Positions 10,826-22,695 of a DNA stretch of 64,000 bases are shown here, one piece after another. The DNA comes from Fomes fomentarius (taxonomy: Eukaryota > Basidiomycota > Agaricomycetes > Polyporales > Polyporaceae), in contig JABYQN010000008.1 of assembly GCA_022606135.1 (NCBI GenBank), positions 620,001 to 684,000 on the forward strand, written 5' to 3'. Numbering within the stretch: the first letter of the stretch is position 1; the number at the start of each line of letters is the position of its first letter. Made by a program: the position numbers and the translations under genes. The notes below the pieces were generated by a model. It was not told the DNA's origin. It saw nothing but the letters and a program-made list of their open reading frames with translations, and ran no database searches.

Positions 10826-13800
10826 CTACACCTCAGTCTCGACATCAGGCTGCCTGGCCTTCATCTTGAACCGATCCTTCATCGCGTGCGCGCTGTCCTC
10901 GACGTTATCCTTGATCCACACTGCAGTGCGCATAGGCTTGGCCTGCATGACGCCGCGGTGATCACGGTGCAGCTCCTTTTCATGCTGCCGCCACGCCTTC
11001 ACCTTCCCAACGATTCCATGCTTCTCCCCGCTTCCCACAGACTCGTTTCCGCTCGCACCCCCGCCCTCGTCCGCATCCACGTCGGTGTCCACCTGGACCG
11101 AGTCAGCAGACACAGTCGTGTTCGTCCCGTGTCCCTCCTCATCCTCCTTCGCCTGCGCGTCGTTGCCCCCCTGCGTGTCGACCGGGCCTTGCGTCAGCGT
11201 CTTATCGGTCCTGCCATCTCCCTCGCCGCCCTCCCCATCACGCTCCCGTATCCCATGGCTACCCTGCGCCTCGTGGTCCTGCGGGACATTCACCGCAGAC
11301 TCACCAACCGCATCGCGGAAGCCCGCATTCTTCTGGCGGTCATACTCGTCCCACGAGCTGCGCTTCTGGCCGCCCTGGCCGTTTAGCATCTCGTAGTGCT
11401 GCTCCGCGATCCCTGGCCAGAACGTAACGCTGAGGAATATGCTACCGACACGCTCGACGCGCTCCTGGTCGCTGTCCCAGTAGCTGAGATCGCCGTCGGG
11501 CGGGACGTAGTTGAGCTTCAAGCGCGAGTAGTCTCCGTCCCTAGCGCGCCACAAGGCAATCTCGAATGGGCCCTCCGCGCGGTCGACCAGGTCACGCAGC
11601 CAGAGTACCCCAAGAGCCTTCCGACCGGACGTCTTGAAACCGGATGTGTCGCGGAAGGAGACAAGGAGCGCGGCAGCGTACCGGCCACGCACGGGCAGCT
11701 TCGTCGGACTATCGGGTGCCCAATTCATTTTGTCGCCTTTGCGCTCTGCTACCTTGCGGGATATTTTTTCCTGCGCTTCCGCAGTGGTGATCTTCATGCG
11801 GACCTCGCATTTCGATAGGTCGATTCCATCGGACTTGGTCGAGACGTCGCGTACCTCGAGGGTGCCAGTGTCGAAGCCTAGCAGGTTCGGCGGAAGCTTC
11901 GCCTCGACAGGCCTGAACAACAGCGAGATTCGAATGCGACCGGTGCCGAGACCCTTCTCGAGCGAGTAGCAGCGCGTTACTTCGGATGCATTCACGAAGA
12001 TCTCGTGGAGCTATGAAAGCCATGTCAGCTTCATTGTGTACAGGAAGGATATGCGTGCGTAGACGCACTTTCAAGAACACCGTTCCCAAGACAGCGTCGT
12101 TTTCGCGCATGCGAGAATCCTTGATTGTAACAGTGACATGCGCCTTCCGCCAGTCCCGTACGAAGCGCTCTGTCCCCGCATTGAACATCGGTGAACTTGT
12201 GATGGGCTTGACACGAGTTTCGTACACGAGCTCATCATTGAGCGAGCTGTGTTGCCTTCAGTCGACCGATGCACAAGAGAGTAGAACACTGAGAGGACGC
12301 ACATGGTGCAATACGAAGACGGCAGGCCCTCCGCCTCCTCCGCCGTCTCCTCACCATCATCCTGTCCCTTCTGTCCCTCCCTCCCCTTCCAGCCCTTCCT
12401 CTCCTTACCCGTGGTCTTCGCAGCGAGATCCCTCACCTCATGCACCTGCATGCTCAACACTCCACACGGCCACTCGGGGTCGGGCGGAGTAACAAGCACA
12501 GCAGCCTCCAAGTCATTCAGGGCCACAGCGCGCGCATCCTTGAACTCCGGTTGTTCGCGTAGGTCATTAGCCAGACTTGGGTCCGAGCCGTCCGTCATCA
12601 ATGCCTTATTCGGCGAGACCTTGCCGTAGTAGCCAACGGTATAATCGATCTGCCCTGGCCTGTCGCGCGAGTCGGGACTAGTGAGGGGAGAGATGCGACG
12701 GACGGGTTTGCCACGTTGGCGGATGAGATCGATGATGTCGACTTCGACATAGCCCAACATGTCGTCCTTGAAAAGGTTGAAAGAGTTGGTGAGAACACGC
12801 GTAACATCATATGACATGGAGGACATACGACGCTCATGCGATCCGAGTCCCATAGCTGGAAACTGAGCTTCTCGCGCAACTTAACGGTGTTGACATCAAT
12901 AAGTAAGACAGCAGTCTCTTCGAACACAGGGTTGCGGTCGCCCTTGACGATCCGCGTCGAATAGAGCGGCTTCTCCAACCGCGAGAACGTCAGCGTCATA
13001 TATGGGTCTGCTATACAGTCTGCTGATCAGATAGGATATGAGTGCAGGGTTCTAGCGGCTACAAACCCGATGAGCCTGTTATCGCGTCCATGCTCTTGAC
13101 ACCTGTGGCGCGGTGGATATGGACGACGAGCACTCCGACGGCGTCCGTATCTGTATAGTGGGTAGGTGTGAGGGGCGCACTAGAGGCATGGCTTAAGGTC
13201 CTACCTTTTTTGATGTCGTCACCACTGATGAGACGCTGGAGGTCGAGGGTCAAGCTTTTCGGAGCGACATACTCCGCCGCGGCGGTATCGAGCGCACTAG
13301 AAATGAAGCCAGAGATGAAGGGCAGGTCCATGATGTTCGGCATGAGCTTGCTGAGGGGAAGGACGGAGATGGTGATCCGAGGGAGCCCCATCAAGGAAAC
13401 CAAAGTTGTCTTGACGCTGTTGACTTCCAGTGAGGGACGAACAAAGACACTCTTGAGAAATATACTTGCAAGCGAGGGTCTGGAATTAGCTGGAGACGTG
13501 CCCGGGCCGTGCCAACAACGCCCGTGATCTCCACCCATACGGCTGTAAAGAGTGTCAATACGCCTCCGAGGGGAAAATGACAAGTGGACTCACGAAATCG
13601 GAAGCCGTAGACATTCTTCCAGCCCAGGAAGAACTCAACTAGTAGACTAAGATAATCGTGAGCAGCCGGCACAAACTGATAACATGCAAGACGCACTGTA
13701 GGTTCTCAGCCTTGCTTTGTGCAGTTCGTCCACTTGGAAGGCCTTGGTAGGCGAACGATAGTTCAAGATTGATATGGTCATCATTGAGGGCTTCACGGTC

Positions 13801-14790
13801 GTCCGCTCCAACAGCGTCGGCATCGATACCCATATTTGAGAGGTCGTCTTTGCTACTGTCGGCGTCACTTCTATCGCGCGAGTCTGCATCTGATAGAGAA
13901 CGGATCGAGGTGATGCGACCCGGATTGGAACCGAGGCCGATATTCGCTACCCGCACAGAGTGCTACCACCACTTGTCAGTTGACTGCATGCTTGCGAGGT
14001 ACGGATGCAGGACTCACGATGAAACCTGGAACGGACGACTGCATGATGTCCTCGATCAAGTCGACCATAGATGAGAAGAGGTCCGTATTGATGATCGGCC
14101 AAAGTCCGCGGATGAGCGCGTTCGCCCACTCTGCGCTCTCTCGTGTTCGTTCCTGGTCCGTGACCTTACCGTCACCGTCGACGTCGGAGCCAGCTGCCAA
14201 ACCCCGCATCCTCTCTGCATGCCATATGCAGCGCTCGAACTCGGCTTCTGCGGCCTTGTTCATGCGGAAGAGTAGGGTATAAGTGAGGAGCACGGCCGGG
14301 AGAAGGCACAATATGCGCGCATATATGCTTCGAAACAGGGTAGAGACGAGGAAGGTTGCGAGGAACGAGCCAGCGATGTACATGATGCTAGAGTTGGTGA
14401 CAGAGAGGACGTGGTTCCGGTACTCCTTCCAGTCTACAACCTCGGATGAGATGTGGTGCGTGAAGAGGGTGCGAATATGCGCTCACCGGGGGGCGGGAAC
14501 TCGTGGTGCAAGACATCTTTGCCCTTCGAGGACGTGTCCGGTTCCTCTTCTGCGTTGCGGATGTCGAGCTCTTCGCCGGTGGTGGGGTCCTTGGTGTGCA
14601 TGACATGGCCCTTGGAAAGCTTGCTCACGGTCTTCTCCACCTGCTTCTCCTCACGGCGTGCACTCTGGTCCTGCAGCTGCCTCGCCTTCGCCTCCATTGC
14701 TCTATTTGGGTTGACAAGCGAGGTGAGCTTGGTCGCGATCGTCGGTACCGGGTTCTTGCCCGAGTACGGTTCAGCTAGCTTGTGAGCCAT
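10826..14790 (-). CDS. mug190: SMP and C2 domain ER-anchored lipid-transfer protein, Mug190/tricalbin type
   Basis: Many exons encode a protein of roughly 1,100-1,200 residues. A charged N-terminus precedes two hydrophobic segments (IMYIAGSFLATFLVSTLF and ILCLLPAVLLTYTLLF) that would form an ER hairpin. The SMP domain follows: ESAEWANALIRGLWPIINTD, VRVANIGLG, ITISVLPLSKLMPN, and AAEYVAPKSLTLDL. Then come C2-type segments: VGVLVVHIHRATGVKSMD, ADPYMTLTFSR with STRIVKGDRNPVFEE, and a second set around GVLSMQVHEVRDLA and DSRMRENDAVLGTVFLK. SMP proteins move lipids at membrane contact sites and C2 domains tether them to the partner membrane. Between hairpin and SMP lies a canonical EF-hand loop, DVDGDGKVTDQE. 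A long disordered acidic stretch precedes the basic C-terminus. Exon borders in the middle are approximate. Confidence 0.88.
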
Positions 14791-15363
14791 GTCGTGAGTC
14801 GTTCCAGTCGTCTAAGTCGTCGATTCTCAATAGTGATGAGTGGTCGTGTATGTTTGCAATGCGAGGACTGCGACGTGTCTGCACTTGTGTATGTTCTCAT
14901 AGCATCCACCTCGACATGATGTCATAGTGGGGCAGCTACCTGCATGGCGTCTATTCTGGGGAGTGTTTTCATGATTCGCATGCGGGAAGGAGAACACAAT
15001 TCGGTCACGGATCGCGGTCGATAATTGTCGGACATCGTCGGGAGTCGGGAAGAGCAGCGGCCAGTAGCCTGAGAGGCTGAGCCAGGGCGCGAGGTGTTGT
15101 TCCTGGCGCTTGTCTGGCGCAGCGGCGCCAAAAGGCTTAAGCGAAGGGCTTTATCAGATAAGCACGCGGTCTCAACCGCTAGTATCTGATTAGATATCAC
15201 CGCGTCGCCCAGATCACCGTCTCGATCGTCACTTAAGTGCTCTTCTACTCATCCGTTGATTTCGAATTCACCTATATAATCCCCGCGCGAAAAAAAATGC
15301 CCTCTGTCCTCCTTCATCCTCTACTTTCACCTTCGCGCTCGCAGACGAGACTGTCCCGCCGTC
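14791..15363. other. Divergent promoter region
   Basis: This head-to-head spacer separates the SMP/C2 gene from the siderophore transporter. It ends in a TATA box and a CT-rich leader for the transporter. I did not identify a clear iron-regulatory GATA-type element that stands out from background. Confidence 0.5.
15273..15280 (+). promoter_or_regulatory. TATA box of the siderophore transporter
   Basis: TATATAAT lies about 84-91 nt upstream of the ATG at 15364 and is followed by a CT-rich leader with the typical ending just before the start codon. Confidence 0.6.
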
Positions 15364-17789
15364 ATGTCGGTCAATAGCGAGAAGAGGACGTACTCTGCCC
15401 CCGAGGATGCAGTCCCCAAGCTCGACAAGTCGATTGAGGAAGAGCTCGAGGCCGAAGAAGATGCTCACCTCGGTGTCAGGGCCGTCGAGGCTGCAGAGAA
15501 GGTTTATGGCCGCTACTCGAAGTGGTTTCTATTTATTGGGTGCGTCACACGATTATATACGCCTCTGATGGGGTACTGATTTCCATCAAGAATCGGCCTC
15601 GCTTCCTACATTTATTCCCTCGACGGTCAGACGACGTACAACTACCTTCCGTTCGCTACATCAGCGTATGACAAGCACAGTCTTATTTCGACTATTCAGG
15701 TTGCTCAGTCTGTGATCAGTGAGTCGCGTCGACCCATGGCCATTCAATCACCACTTTAACGTTATTCTGGATAGTCGCATGTGGGAAGCCCGTTATCGCC
15801 AAATTCGCCGATGTGCAGTCTCGCGCTCAGGCTTACCTCCTCGTCCGTAAGTGGTCCCACACTTTCTACTCCATTTTCACAGTACATCTACTAACGGTCG
15901 ACCATGTAGTTGTTTTCTACGTTATTGGTATGCGTTGACGTGCTAGTTACTACGATTGTGACTCACCTCTTGCAGGCTACATTGTTATCGCCGCCGCTCA
16001 CTCGGTCGGTGCCCTTGCCGCGGGTATCATCATTTACGCCGTGTACGTACCTCATTTCCCATGAATTTCTAGGGCATAGCTGGGGTCAAGGAACCATCCA
16101 CGTTCATCCGACCCGTACTCATGGACAGTGGGTACGGATTAGCAGGGTGCGGGCCTGGATAGAGACGACTCGTACCACCCGCGCTATGCCCTATGAGCCA
16201 TGATAGCACGAGCCGCTGACTTGATCTTTGACCACAGTGGATACACAGGACTTCAGCTACTAACCTCCGTAGTCGTCGCTGACATCACCACGCTCAAGTG
16301 GCGAGGTCTGGTCTCCGGCCTCACCTCCGCACCCTTCATCATCAATGCCTTCATCGGCTCCAACGTCGCCACCTCTGTCCTTGGTCCTGACCACACAGGT
16401 TGGCGCTGGGGTTATGGCATGTTCGCCATCCTCGTCCCTGCAGCGCTCTCGCCGCTCATCGTTACGCTCTTCTGGGCCGAGCAGAGAGCGAAAAAGCTCG
16501 GCCTCCTTACCGCTCCACCCGTGCGTCCCGACCTTGAGCCGAAGATACCCTTCGCGCGCCGTGCGTGGACCTGGTCGCAGCAACTCGACCTTGTTGGCCT
16601 CATCCTCATCGGCACGAGCGTTGCACTTATCCTGCTTCCGCTCACTCTCGCGAAGAGCGCCAAGGGTGGTTGGGACAACCGTACGTCCTGATGACCTCGT
16701 TCAGAGTGGTATGTGATGTTGACAAGCATATGTAGCTTCTATGATTGCGATGCTTGTTGTCGGCTGCCTGCTCCTCTTCGTCATCGTCTTTTGGGAGTTC
16801 AAGTTCGCGAAGCGCCCCGTCCTGGCACGCCGCCTGCTCTTGAACAAGACGGTCGTCCTCTCCGCATGGATCGGTTTCTTCGACTTCGTGAGTACTATAT
16901 TATGACGACGCAAATTGTTTGGCTAACGTATCTCCACCCAGTTCTCTTTCTACCTCACCCTCACCTACCTTTACTCCTTCATCCTCATCACCAAGGACTG
17001 GACGCTCATCAACGCCACTTACTTCAGCCAGACCCAGTCCGTCGCGCTCACCGTCTTCGGTATTTCCGCCGGGATTGCCATGCGCTACTTCCACCGATAC
17101 AAGTACATCCTCATCATAGGTCTTTCTATCCGTCTCCTGTACGTACCCTCCTTTCCCAGACCGCCCGTACGTATCTACTCACATGCATTGCGGAATACAG
17201 CGGCGTGGGCTTGATGATCCACTCGCGCGGCGTGCACGGCTCGGACGCAGAGGTCGTCTGGACGCAAATTCTCCAGGGCATGGGTGGTGGGTTCGCCGCG
17301 GTGTGTTCCACCGTTGCCTCGCAAGCTGCTGTCCCGCACGTGGACATGGCCATCACGACCGCCATGGTCCTCCTCTGGACGGAAATCGGGGGTGCGATCG
17401 GCAGTGCTGTGGCAGGCGCGATCTGGACGAACACCATGCCAGACAAGCTCGCGCTGCACCTGCCGACGGTCGACCAGGCGACGCGCGACGAGCTCTTCGG
17501 GAGCATCACGAGCATCATGACTTTGCCCTTCGACGACCCTGTGCGCCAGGGCGTCATCGCTGCATACGGAGACGTGATGAAGCTTCTCCTCATCGCAGCA
17601 ACCGTGCTCTCAGTCTTCCCGCTCCTGTTCTCGTTCTTCTTGCCGAACTACTACCTCGGTGACAACCAAAACGCGGTCGACGCGGCGAACCTCAAGGGCG
17701 AGCGCGTCGTGCCTGACGCACCCGTACGCTCGTCATCCACGGATGTGTCGGAGAACAGGACGCCTGCGGAGAAGAGCAGCCCGGTTTGA
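15364..17789 (+). CDS. MFS siderophore-iron transporter (SIT family)
   Basis: This is a plasma- or endosomal-membrane proton symporter that takes up ferric siderophores such as ferrichrome or TAFC. About ten exons give roughly 600 residues. A charged N-terminus ends in AAEKVYGRYSKW, followed by the first helices with GLASYIYSLDGQTTYNYLPF. GLVSGLTSAPFIINAFIGSN matches the conserved loop of the family, and GWRWGYGMFAIL lies at the mid-molecule loop. ILQGMGGGFAAVCSTVASQ and TAMVLLWTEIGGAIGSAVAG resemble Sit1/Mir proteins. It ends in a soluble tail rich in Ser and Pro. The intron at 16043-16237 is 195 nt against about 50-70 nt for the others, because it carries a 122-bp inverted-repeat element. 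The substrate cannot be told from sequence. Confidence 0.92.
16070..16193. mobile_element. MITE-like element in an intron of the SIT gene
   Basis: Perfect inverted repeats AGGGCATAGC (16071-16080) and GCTATGCCCT (16183-16192) bound a 122-bp segment. With the adjoining T and A the symmetry reads TAGGGCATAGC and GCTATGCCCTA. This is what a TA target duplication beside 9-bp termini would give; the inner termini stay similar (GGGCATAGCtggGGT versus GGGCATAGCgcgGGT). Removing the element and one TA would leave a normal 71-nt intron. TA duplication and short inverted termini are typical of Tc1/mariner-derived non-autonomous elements. It has no coding capacity. Confidence 0.7.
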
Positions 17790-18663
17790 TTGCCTGGAGC
17801 CTTGGTTATGGTGTACGCTGGTTGTTGCCAAAAGTAGTAGTTCATTAGTTAGCGGGGGTGCGGGAGCTTAAGGGTGTAGGTCTTGATTTTACGTTTGTCT
17901 ATGAACCCCATGATCATCTACTTAGACTATAGATGTTTTGAGTGGTACTAATGCATACAGACGCTCCTTGCTCGTAATTACTGGCGCAGAGTCTCCGGCT
18001 CTGTCGGACCGCCGTCGTAAGCTATGTAGTTCAGGGATGAACACGAAGTTGATGAATTGGGCCGAAGCTTGATGAAGGCACAGGCACCCATTGATGGATG
18101 GAAGTAGGTGGAAGTAGGTATGTACTCACCTGGTGAACCTCGATCTATCTGTGAGGCACTATATATATAATTCCCCCGCGTTCCATGCTTTCGTTGTACG
18201 AAGCAGCGACGCCGTCAAAAGGGGGTCCGAATCCTCGATACCAGCGACGAATTGCTCGAACGATATCAGGTCTTCCGTGATGGCAAATACATGGTATGCC
18301 AATCCTGGCTCCGCAGCGTGAACCCTGATGATGCTCACATGGACCACCGTGAATAAGGCAGACGGGCAGAGACTTCAGAGAGGCGAAAATGACATGTGGG
18401 GTCATCTCATGAGTGGGCTTTATAAGGGCTTTCTCGCCTGCGGAGCGCATACTGCCTCAGATGTGCGAAGTTGTCCTGTGCCCTGTGCCGTTCCCATGTA
18501 ACATCAATGCGACTCCCGCGCACGAGGCGCTCGTCTATGCTGCGCTCGGCACGCACATCGATGATATTTTCTTGTCATTGTAAGTATGTATCATAGTGAA
18601 TTTTCATACTACCTCGTTGGAAGTGCTGCCGAGAACGACCTCTTAACCCGGGGGCCTTGTGTT
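17790..18663. other. Convergent spacer, no confident gene
   Basis: A repeated GGAAGTAGGT occurs near 18100-18120 and an AT-rich TATATATATAA run near 18162-18172. A 40-codon frame at about 18461-18583 on the plus strand follows, but I recognise nothing in it. The 3' flanks of the transporter and of the DUF6534 gene also lie here. Confidence 0.5.
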
Positions 18664-20664
18664 CTACATAGTGCATCCGCGCGTGAGTCGCACGTCAGAA
18701 GAGAAAAGAGCAGCTATGGACCGACTCACGTTTTGACACGGTAACGGAGTCTCGTTCTCCATTTGCTCTCGAGTTGACTCCGCCCCGGATGTATTGAAGC
18801 GTACACCCACGCTAGACTGGGGCACGGCGAACTTGATCGAGCTGGGCGCCATATTGCGAAGCTGCGTAGTTGGGAGATCACTCGGGGATGCGGCGAGGTC
18901 GTCGCGGAGACGTTGGCGCGCGTTGAGATTTGCAAAGAGGGAGTTGGAGTAGACTGTGTGGGCGTTCATCGATTGTGGCGAGAGATGCCGCCGTGTGACT
19001 CGTTCAGCTTCCGATACGGTGAGGTAGAAATAAGAGGCGACGTACGCCGGCCAAGGAGGAAGAAGAAGCAGCCGTAGACAAATGAGTCCGGCAATGCGAG
19101 GTGGGTCACAAGGGCGACGCATGCGCATGTACTGGACGGTGAAGGAAGAATCGGCAAGTCAGTACTCGGACAAAGGGTTGAGTGACCTCCACGATACCTT
19201 GTCAACAGACCGGTGTTTACAGTCATACATATCTGTTGAACACCATCGTGAGATGCGACTGGGAGACGGAGGCGGAGACAGCGCGAAGGCATACCACCTT
19301 GTTCACAATCATGTCTGATCTAATCATACGAGAAGTCAGTCGATGCATCGCGCTCGTGAGCCTCAGATGCGGTACCTCTGGAGGCCTGACTTGTGTATAT
19401 GCAGGAGCGTACACATGACGGCAGCGATCGCGACGTCTGCTGCTGCCCCAGTTGCGTTCATAGTGATTGCATACGTCTGTATGCAAGCCAAACAGCTTGA
19501 ATGAGTGTCACAACTAAAGAGATATCGGGTAGACAATGTACATTTAGTTTGTCCAGTGCGTCCAACGTACTGAGAGCCAGAGCTTTGATTATGTAAATTA
19601 AATAGCACACAGTGTGCGATCGTTAGCATTTGCCGGCCCGGGAGAGGGCAAGGGGGAGAAAGGACGAACCTAGCGATACAGCTGTCGGGGCGGAGTGTGA
19701 GGTATCATGAGTACGTGGCGTCTATGGCAAGACGGAATCAAGTACCCAGTTGAGACACAATGAGAGCAGTCTAAATCGAGCAGAGATCAACACGAAATGA
19801 CGAGACTATGGACTGAGACATGACGTACTATGGGCATGACAATGTAGAGCCGCCTGCACGCTGATACTTGATGTCAACACTTGTCTGAGAGCTGAGACAG
19901 AGACCAAATTGAGAAGGGACTAACACCGACAGCACAGAGAGCACACCTTTGAACCAGGAAGGCAGTGATCTTCTGTACGCCTATTAGTTCATGTTGCGAG
20001 TTCCGACATTTCACTGCGCACTTCAAAGAAGACTTCGACCACCACATTTCTGCGTGCGCCACTCAGGATTACGGTCTCGAGAGGCAATGCGTCAATTTGA
20101 ACTTACCTCTCAATTCTTTCAAGGGCGGCATTGTCTGCAAAATGCGTAATCAACCATGCATATACTGCGTTCAAACCATGGCGTTCAATGGAAGTCCGTG
20201 CGGAGACCAGATGTAAGCCTTACCTGCTTGGGTGAATTATAGCCTGGACTCGGAAAGGGCGTCAGACAACTTGATAATGGAAAGGAAGAGCACAAACTTG
20301 CCTAGTGTACGGTTTCTGAGATGAAGACTGCTGCAACCTGGATTGATGCGGTATCGCTAAGCTCACGGAGCCATAAGGACAAAATCGTCGAGATCACCCA
20401 CTAGCACTTTGATATGGAGTGGGTCATCGATATAGTGGGCGAAGTAATGGAGTGCTTGCATGAACGACACTGAGTGTTCATAGTCATAATTCTAGACATC
20501 CAGAACGTAACTACGGACAGACCTCCCCACAAGCTAAGCACTCAGGAATTGAATCAGCCGATGAGGGTAGGATGAACGTGAACGCAACAAATGATCCAGA
20601 CTCACGCGCCACAGAGGACGCCAATAAACACCGCACCCATTCCGGTATGGTCACCAGTCAGCAT
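18664..20664 (-). pseudogene. DUF6534 multi-pass membrane protein, apparently decaying
   Basis: This is a member of a large Agaricomycete family of seven-helix membrane proteins of unknown function. Segments in order from the 5' end are GMGAVFIGVLCGA, SFMQALHYFAHYIDDPLHIK, VAAVFISETVH, VYAWLITHFADNAALERI, KITAFLVQR, RLYIVMPI, ATGAAADVAIAAVMCTLLH, MIRSDMIVNKV, VNTGLLTR, LPDSFVYGCFFFLLGR, and the hallmark VYSNSLFANLNARQRLRDD. The exon ending SETVH runs into an in-frame TAG (20302-20304), where the family usually has Gln, and is followed by a GC instead of GT donor. At least two other junctions do not keep frame with canonical sites. I therefore read it as a recent pseudogene, though a mis-splicing of my own cannot be excluded. 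Confidence 0.7.
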
Positions 20665-22695
20665 GATCAGCGCTGAGCCAATGGAGTATACTCATACACA
20701 CGTTTCATCCAGAGTGGTCATGATGATTGAAATAGTAGGGTCTTTCGAATAAGCAGCCAGAGGAGGGTGGATGGGATTTGTGGAACGACATTGACCTGCG
20801 ATGCAGAGTTATATCCAGGATCATCGAGGGTTCAGCAGGCGTAGGCGGTGATCAAGAAGACAGTGGGGGTGCTGCGGATATCATGAAAGCTCCGGAGACA
20901 ATGTCAACTTGACACACCCAGGTGGCGCCGTCGCGCGCCGCAGCCACATCAAAATTGGTATCTGCTCCTAAGTCGAGTCGTCAACCGGTCTGCACCTGGA
21001 GTCATGTTTTAGGCCAAACGTGAGTCCCACTGCAAGTGCACGTGGCAAGCGTGAAGCCTGAGTACGTCTCGCCCAAAGCTAGTTAACGGTCAATGTGGGC
21101 GTGACAAGGTAAGGCAGTAGTTTTTTTTTGTGATCCGGTTTATTGTCCACGGGCAGAGCCCATGTTGGACATCGCATTATGTGAGTTATACTTAGCACCC
21201 CATTGTGCATGAGACGGCCCGGAACCTGATCACTCCTCCCGGACGGCTCCTCGCCCCCGGGAGTACACGATGGGTGTGAACCACCGTGCTGCGATCCCGC
21301 GTCCCACGTTATTGCAGTTATCGGTTCTGATAGATAAGTTATCACTAATTATGGAATGGGGTTTTTCCTGATGTGCGGTCTTCTGTGACGTTCAGCTGAG
21401 GGCGAGGGGGAGTTTTCGGTCTGGTAACTCGGCGCCGAAGCACTGAGGAGAGTCGCAGGACGGCAGTAGTTACTACCACATGCGGTGTCAGGTGAAATCC
21501 TGATGACAGACACAACGTCAGTCAAACGTTGCGGTAGAAACTTGGTGACTGACGACCGTAGATGAGTAGATGGGATAGATGGACGTCGGCCCCTCGCACC
21601 GCCAAGTCCACAGAGCAGTGGCCAGATTCTCCGCGCATAGACTCGAGTGCCACGTCTTCCTTCAAGTTTATGCGATCAGTAGACGCTGTAAGTACTCGAC
21701 TCGGATGGTTGTTGTATTCTCGGCAAGACTATCGAATTGTACTATCTCCTGAGTGTACATTACCTTTACCTCCCTCTCAGCGGAAATTAGTGCTCTACCA
21801 GCGAGTCCCGGACATGGGCACCGTGACGACGCGCACGCGCAAGAGAGTGAAGAGCTGGGAGTCCCTGCAAGAACCTGTGCGGTGAATACGACGATAGAGG
21901 TGACGCCTCAGCTGGCTCAGTTTCGACCGCATCGCAAGCGGGGAACATGAGCAGGATGGCAGACGTGATGGTGGTAGGGAATCAAGGACAGTGTGCCGTA
22001 TGACGCCCGTCAGACATAGGTTGTTTGTCAACTTTGTGTGGGCGCCGGTTGGTGCGGCGGCTGAGATGAACATGCTCATGGCCTTCAAATTCAAATTTTC
22101 TCCGATCCATGGTGCGCTGACGTCGAGCTAGTAGTGGCATGACTGTTACGTACTATCCAGTGAGTCGTCAGACCGTCGTGACGAGCACCAGTGACCGTCA
22201 CTTCATTAATATTAATCGCTGCTTGGCCAACCGATCTAGCTCAGCGACCGAACAACGATGCCTTTCAAAGGGCGCGGACCTAACGTTCTGGGGATGACAC
22301 TCTGGAGCCAGAACGCCGCTATGCACGACCCTTCTCCGTACCCAAGCATTCGCGTGTTCTGATCGCGCCTCCAAGTGGCACTGGAGTAGCGGAACGATAT
22401 CCACACTAGGGTTATGCCGCTCAATCCGCCCACATTGACAAAACAAGGACATCCGTAGAAGGTTCGACGTGTCACCTAACCTTACATATCGGTCATTTGA
22501 ACGGCTCCTTGTATCCTCACTGACTTGAATGGGAAATCAATAGGCAACGTGAGCTTGCATGGCTTCCGCTTCCCTGCCAGTGTGATGTCACCTTGGTGCC
22601 ACCAGGATGTGGAGCGTACTTAAACTCATTACTCGCTCTCAGACTGACGGTATCAACGCCCTCTCTTCAAGTTGCCCCTCCTACAGTCTCATTCC
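20665..22695. other. Long spacer between DUF6534 relic and P450
   Basis: About 2 kb contains only short frames without recognisable domains. A T9 run lies at about 21120, and a GC-rich patch lies near 21230-21260. A plus-strand frame at 21562-21885 has a clean donor-like end, but its residues suggest nothing. The final 100 nt contain the promoter of the P450 gene, with a CT-rich leader. Confidence 0.5.

Noticed and set aside
10886..11818. Long plus-strand frames across the C-terminal exon of the SMP/C2 gene
   Set aside because: Low-complexity Arg/Leu/Pro translations are typical of the reverse strand of a GC-rich exon. No start context or motif was seen.
18461..18583. 40-codon Cys/Pro-containing frame starting MCEVVLCPVPFPCN
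   Set aside because: A possible tiny peptide or exon, but it has no clear signal peptide, no partner exon and no family pattern. Chance is the simpler reading.
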